Part shown: piece after piece, positions 61,348 through 64,000 of the stretch
Numbering within the stretch: position 1 is the first letter of the stretch
Layout: the number at the start of each line of letters is the position of its first letter
Origin: Gammaproteobacteria bacterium
GTDB lineage: Bacteria > Gemmatimonadota > Gemmatimonadetes > Longimicrobiales > Gaopeijiaceae
Reading direction: 5' to 3'
Length of the DNA stretch: 64,000 nucleotides
Assembly (NCBI GenBank): GCA_028820325.1
Contig: JAPPJO010000025.1
Coordinates: 157,957-221,956, forward strand
Program-made: the position numbers and the translations under genes
Notes under the pieces: model-generated
The model's input: the letters and a program-made list of their open reading frames with translations, nothing else
Database searches by the model: none
What the model was told of the DNA's origin: nothing

Positions 61348-62655
61348 TCACAGGCGCCCCGTCTGGATCCGGTACCGCACGACCCGTTCCACTCCCAGCT
61401 CGTCCGCCGTCACTGCCCACACACGGTCGCCGTCGAATACCGGGGCCGGGAAGCTGGAAAACTCGTCCGGTGTCACAACGACGCCCAGATAGGTCCCGTC
61501 CGGCTCGAAGACATCGTACCGGGCCTCTTCCTCCCAGATTATCGAAAGCGACCCGGGATCGCCGGGATCGTGATCCACGTTGTCCACCGGTCGTCCCTCG
61601 GTCCACAGCCGCACCCAGATGCGCCCGTCCCGGCCGGCCAGCAGCTCCCGGAAGAACGGTTTGTGACTCGGAATCGCCGGACCGTCCCACTCCCAGCCCG
61701 GGAGTAACCGGCGTATGCTCCCGACGATGCGTTCGCGCTGGTAGGCCCGCTCCGCGGTCGACGCGGGGACCGGGTCCCGGCTGCGCTCGATCCGGAGTAC
61801 GCCGTCGTTGCGGGCGAGGTCGATTCGGTAGTCGGAGGAGAGGCCGGTGAGGAAGTGGCCGCTCGGGTGGACGGTCCAGAGAAACCGCGGAGTGAAGGGG
61901 ACGCCGTAACTCAACGACAGCCCGGGAGCCTCAGCTCTCACGAAGGGCGGTTGGTAGTCGTTCGACGGTTCCGGAAGCGTGTCGAGAGGCGTCCCGTCCA
62001 GACCCAGAACGATGATCTGCATGACAAGCGCACGCCCGGGTGTCGGATCGCTGGCGAGTAGTAGAGTCCGGCCGCGGGCATCGGTGTAGAGCGGTGCCCT
62101 GGTTTCGGCACTGGCCGAATACCTCCACAGGGCCGTCTCCCCCGGGCCGGGACCGAATACCGTGACGCGCTGGTTCTCGGGGTCGCGCACAGCGAGGCGT
62201 CCGCCGGGCAACGCAGCAATCGCCTCGGCGCTGCTGAACTCGCCGGGGCCCTCACCCCGGCGTCCCAGGGTTTCGAGATAGACTCCGAGCGAGTCGAAGA
62301 CGCGGACATGCTGCTCCAGCCGGTCCAAGACGTATACCGTGCCGTCGTCGTTCACGGCGACCGACCCGATGCGCCCGAAGAGATACTCCTCGGGCCCGTC
62401 GAGCATGCCGATCGTGATCTCCGGCACGAGCGTCGCCTCCTCGACCCAGACGCTTCCGGCCAGCGTGCGAACAACCCCGGTATCGCCGATGGTTTCCACG
62501 ACGGTGTCGAGCATCCGGTCGGAGGAGCGCGCGTCGGGTCCGCAGGCGATGAGGAGAGCGGCGGTTGCCGCTGAAACCAGTCCTCCGATACGCGAGCGCG
62601 GGTGAAGTGGCCGATCGCCTGGGGCCTGCTTCGCTTTCCTGGGGGTCGTTCGCAT
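61348..62655 (-). CDS. Beta-propeller lipoprotein (6-bladed, NHL-like)
   Basis: The 435-residue product has an N-terminal signal ending in a lipobox (TAALLIACGPDAR). Propeller blades follow, such as FGRIGSVAVNDDGTVYVLDRLEQHVRVF, IAALPGGRLAVRDPENQRV and LWTVHPSGHFLTG. It is likely anchored to the outer membrane or periplasmic face. The ligand is unknown. It converges with the small frame near the recombinase. No ribosome binding site stands out at ATG 62655. Confidence 0.82.
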   Translation of the reverse strand: MRTTPRKAKQAPGDRPLHPRSRIGGLVSAATAALLIACGPDARSSDRMLDTVVETIGDTGVVRTLAGSVWVEEATLVPEITIGMLDGPEEYLFGRIGSVAVNDDGTVYVLDRLEQHVRVFDSLGVYLETLGRRGEGPGEFSSAEAIAALPGGRLAVRDPENQRVTVFGPGPGETALWRYSASAETRAPLYTDARGRTLLLASDPTPGRALVMQIIVLGLDGTPLDTLPEPSNDYQPPFVRAEAPGLSLSYGVPFTPRFLWTVHPSGHFLTGLSSDYRIDLARNDGVLRIERSRDPVPASTAERAYQRERIVGSIRRLLPGWEWDGPAIPSHKPFFRELLAGRDGRIWVRLWTEGRPVDNVDHDPGDPGSLSIIWEEEARYDVFEPDGTYLGVVVTPDEFSSFPAPVFDGDRVWAVTADELGVERVVRYRIQTGRL

Positions 62656-62871
62656 GGCTGCACCTACACGTTGGCTCCTTGGCGTCCCTGTGTGGTTGGA
62701 CAGTACTTGGCTTGGAACGATGCGCCAACTGCCTCACCGGCGGTCGTGCGGTCTGGAATGCGCTGGCGGAACGGCTGCCTTCACCGCCTCGTCGAGATGA
62801 GGGCTTTGCTCCGGTCGGGCCTCCCCGGAGGCATGATCGACAGCTATTCGGTATGGCGTTCGAGTCGCTTC

Positions 62872-62900
62872 GGCGGAGTCGGGATTTGAACGCCCGTGGA
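62872..62900 (-). other. tRNA 3'-end-like fragment
   Basis: On the minus strand this reads CACGGGCGTTCAAATCCC then GACTCCGCC, like the T loop (TTCAAAT) and acceptor end of a tRNA. The T stem does not pair fully and no matching 5' half or anticodon arm is found, so it is not an intact tRNA. Such fragments mark attachment sites of tyrosine-recombinase elements. Confidence 0.35.
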
Positions 62901-63067
62901 CGTGGCCCGTTGCCGATCCAGGAGTGTCCGTGTGACATCGGGGTCGTTGTGCATGAAAACCGCGCTTGGATGTGACACGCCTCCGATGCCGCATGTTGCT
63001 GGAGTCGTTGCGTTTGTGACGAATCCGCCGGAGCGGCCGGTGACGGGCGGACGCTTGCGTCCGTTGA

Positions 63068-63158
63068 CGGGAGCGACCCGGGTGTTCGGCACGCCTCACA
63101 CGCCACGGCGGCGGTTGGGATGTGCAGGCCATCCCCCCCTCGCCTGGGGTCGCTCCCG
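63068..63158. repeat. 12-bp inverted repeat A
   Basis: CGGGAGCGACCC (63068-63079) and GGGTCGCTCCCG (63147-63158) are perfect complements separated by 67 nt. The right-arm core GGGTCGCTCCC recurs at 63415-63425 in repeat B. Confidence 0.7.
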
Positions 63159-63331
63159 GTCCAGCAATCCCGCGCGGGAAGGCCAAATCCGACATGCCTG
63201 GCCGCACACGCACGGACAACGTCCGCCCCGACCATGGCCCCGGCCTAGGCAGCACCGCGGCTTCGGCTGGCGAGTTGGTGATGCCCCGCCTCGAAGCGGC
63301 GCCCGACCCCCTTCCTGGAAGGACTGCTGGT

Positions 63332-63426
63332 TGGGAGTGACCCCGCAACGGCGGGGAGGATGGGGCTGTCCGGCTTCATCCTCCCCGGTGCCGATTGAGG
63401 CATGCCGAAATGGGGGGTCGCTCCCA
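63332..63426. repeat. 13-bp inverted repeat B with nested hairpins
   Basis: TGGGAGTGACCCC (63332-63344) pairs with GGGGTCGCTCCCA (63414-63426), with one G-U type mismatch. Inside, GGGGAGGATG (63353-63362) pairs perfectly with CATCCTCCCC (63377-63386) around a 14-nt loop; CCCCGC/GCGGGG (63341-63346/63351-63356) is an alternative pairing. Confidence 0.7.
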
Positions 63427-63513
63427 GCCACGTCCAAGGAGCGCGGATCGGCACCGGCGCTCCGCTGGCCGTGGCGCAACCGCCAGCGTGCCCGCGACAT
63501 CGACGACCGGGGC

Positions 63514-63570
63514 CGTGTCCGGCCGAACGGCCATTTCATGTCCGGCGACCCCCAAAGCGAACCGGACACG
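63514..63570. repeat. Inverted repeats C
   Basis: CGTGTCCGG (63514-63522) and CCGGACACG (63562-63570) are perfect complements. GGCCGAACGGCC (63521-63532) makes a small hairpin that overlaps the left arm. Further hairpins lie at 63213-63225 (CGGAC-AAC-GTCCG) and 63649-63661 (CGGAC-GAA-GTCCG). Confidence 0.6.
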
Positions 63571-64000
63571 CAGGACCAGCCACCTCCACCCGCATCCGGC
63601 AGTCATTGCAGGGCGGGGTGGGGAAGGACTCGACCCCGGCGGAAGGAACGGACGAAGTCCGTGCCGGAGGCCGGGGGGACCGGCGCCGAAGCGGTGGCAA
63701 CGCCGCCGACACCGCTCGCCGGTCACTCCGCGGACTCAGCCGCGAAGCCGACGGGCATCGACCGGCGGTGATCGGCCGCCGTTGGGAGAACACCCGGCGA
63801 CTGGCCGACCGGGGGGACCCCAACCGCGAACGCCTCCGGAGCGGGATTTAACGGGGGGTCGAAGGGGGGCGGAGCACCCCTCGCCAGCCTCCGCAGGGGA
63901 CTCACGGAGTGTGGCCACACGGAGTAAGCGGAACGTCCGAGGCTCAAATCACGGCAGGAGATCGCGTAAGTTCAATCAGGACTGCACGATCCGCCACTCC

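Larger units (their letters stand above)
62656..64000. other. Long stretch without a convincing gene, rich in inverted repeats
   Basis: No open frame here has a ribosome binding site, a family match or natural-looking composition; the long frames on both strands are Arg/Pro/Gly-rich shadows. Instead there are at least five strong hairpins in about 600 nt (63068-63661), and the motif GGGAG(C/T)GACCC or its complement recurs. The stretch could be a structured RNA, a decayed mobile element, or the leader of an element continuing past the right edge. Confidence 0.5.

Noticed and set aside
62860..62990. Intact tRNA on the minus strand
   Set aside because: The T loop and an acceptor-like end are present, but the T stem does not pair, and no 5' acceptor half or anticodon stem fits at the right distance.
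63068..63661. CRISPR array or IscB/omega-RNA-type guide RNA
   Set aside because: The repeats are inverted, few and unevenly spaced, not a direct-repeat array, and no nuclease gene is in view. A guide-RNA identity cannot be supported from this window.
62896..63851. Several open frames at the right edge
   Set aside because: All are Arg/Pro/Gly-rich, overlap strong inverted repeats, lack ribosome binding sites and match no family.

Overview
The window is GC-rich and densely coded, and its gene content points to a Gemmatimonadota-type bacterium. It has a SusC/SusD outer-membrane pair, a DUF5916/CBM9-like surface protein, many secreted beta-propellers and amidohydrolases, a Lhr-type helicase and VapBC modules. 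This placement is inferred from gene content and style; no rRNA or other phylogenetic marker was tested.

Layout. 1-183 is the end of an adenine phosphoribosyltransferase. 207-3949 (minus) is a three-gene run: a lipoprotein with HEAT-like repeats and cyclophilin, an ornithine cyclodeaminase/mu-crystallin, and a PNPOx-fold flavoprotein. 4147-8558 (plus) has an unrecognised membrane protein overlapping a DUF5916-type outer-membrane protein. 8588-9297 is a VapBC-type module. 9309-17362 (minus) reads Lhr helicase, secreted rhodanese, RnfD/NqrB-like membrane protein with Sel1-like repeats, FGE-sulfatase-like protein. 17537-24651 holds a secreted protein, a gamma-glutamyltransferase, a second VapBC module, a MATE transporter, two DinB proteins and a dicarboxylate-type symporter.

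24841-31816 (plus) encodes a three-subunit molybdenum hydroxylase of the PaoABC/YagTSR kind: a Tat-exported 2Fe-2S subunit, a Moco subunit and an FAD/4Fe-4S subunit. A small membrane protein and a one-piece histidine kinase-response regulator sit between the Moco and FAD genes. A strong terminator follows. 31936-38163 (minus) carries an NHL protein, a third VapBC module, a tandem amidohydrolase with a degenerate second half, and a beta-propeller lipoprotein fused to an uncharacterised C-terminal domain. 38252-45242 has a GPP34 protein, a fatty acid desaturase, an amidase, a TonB-plug protein, a DAO-family flavoenzyme and an M23 peptidase.

45336-58871 (minus) is the housekeeping core: trpS, a dapA-like gene, purA, ffh, rpsP, rimM, trmD, then a SusC/SusD cassette with two small lipoproteins, then rplS, rnhB and tRNA-Lys. 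The usual trmD-rplS neighbourhood is therefore opened by about 6 kb of nutrient-uptake genes. 59095-62655 has hsp20, a cluster of TGGCA/TGCCA half-sites, a tyrosine recombinase and a beta-propeller lipoprotein. 62656-64000 has no convincing gene. It is packed with strong inverted repeats and a tRNA-3'-end-like fragment, and is the most unexplained stretch here.
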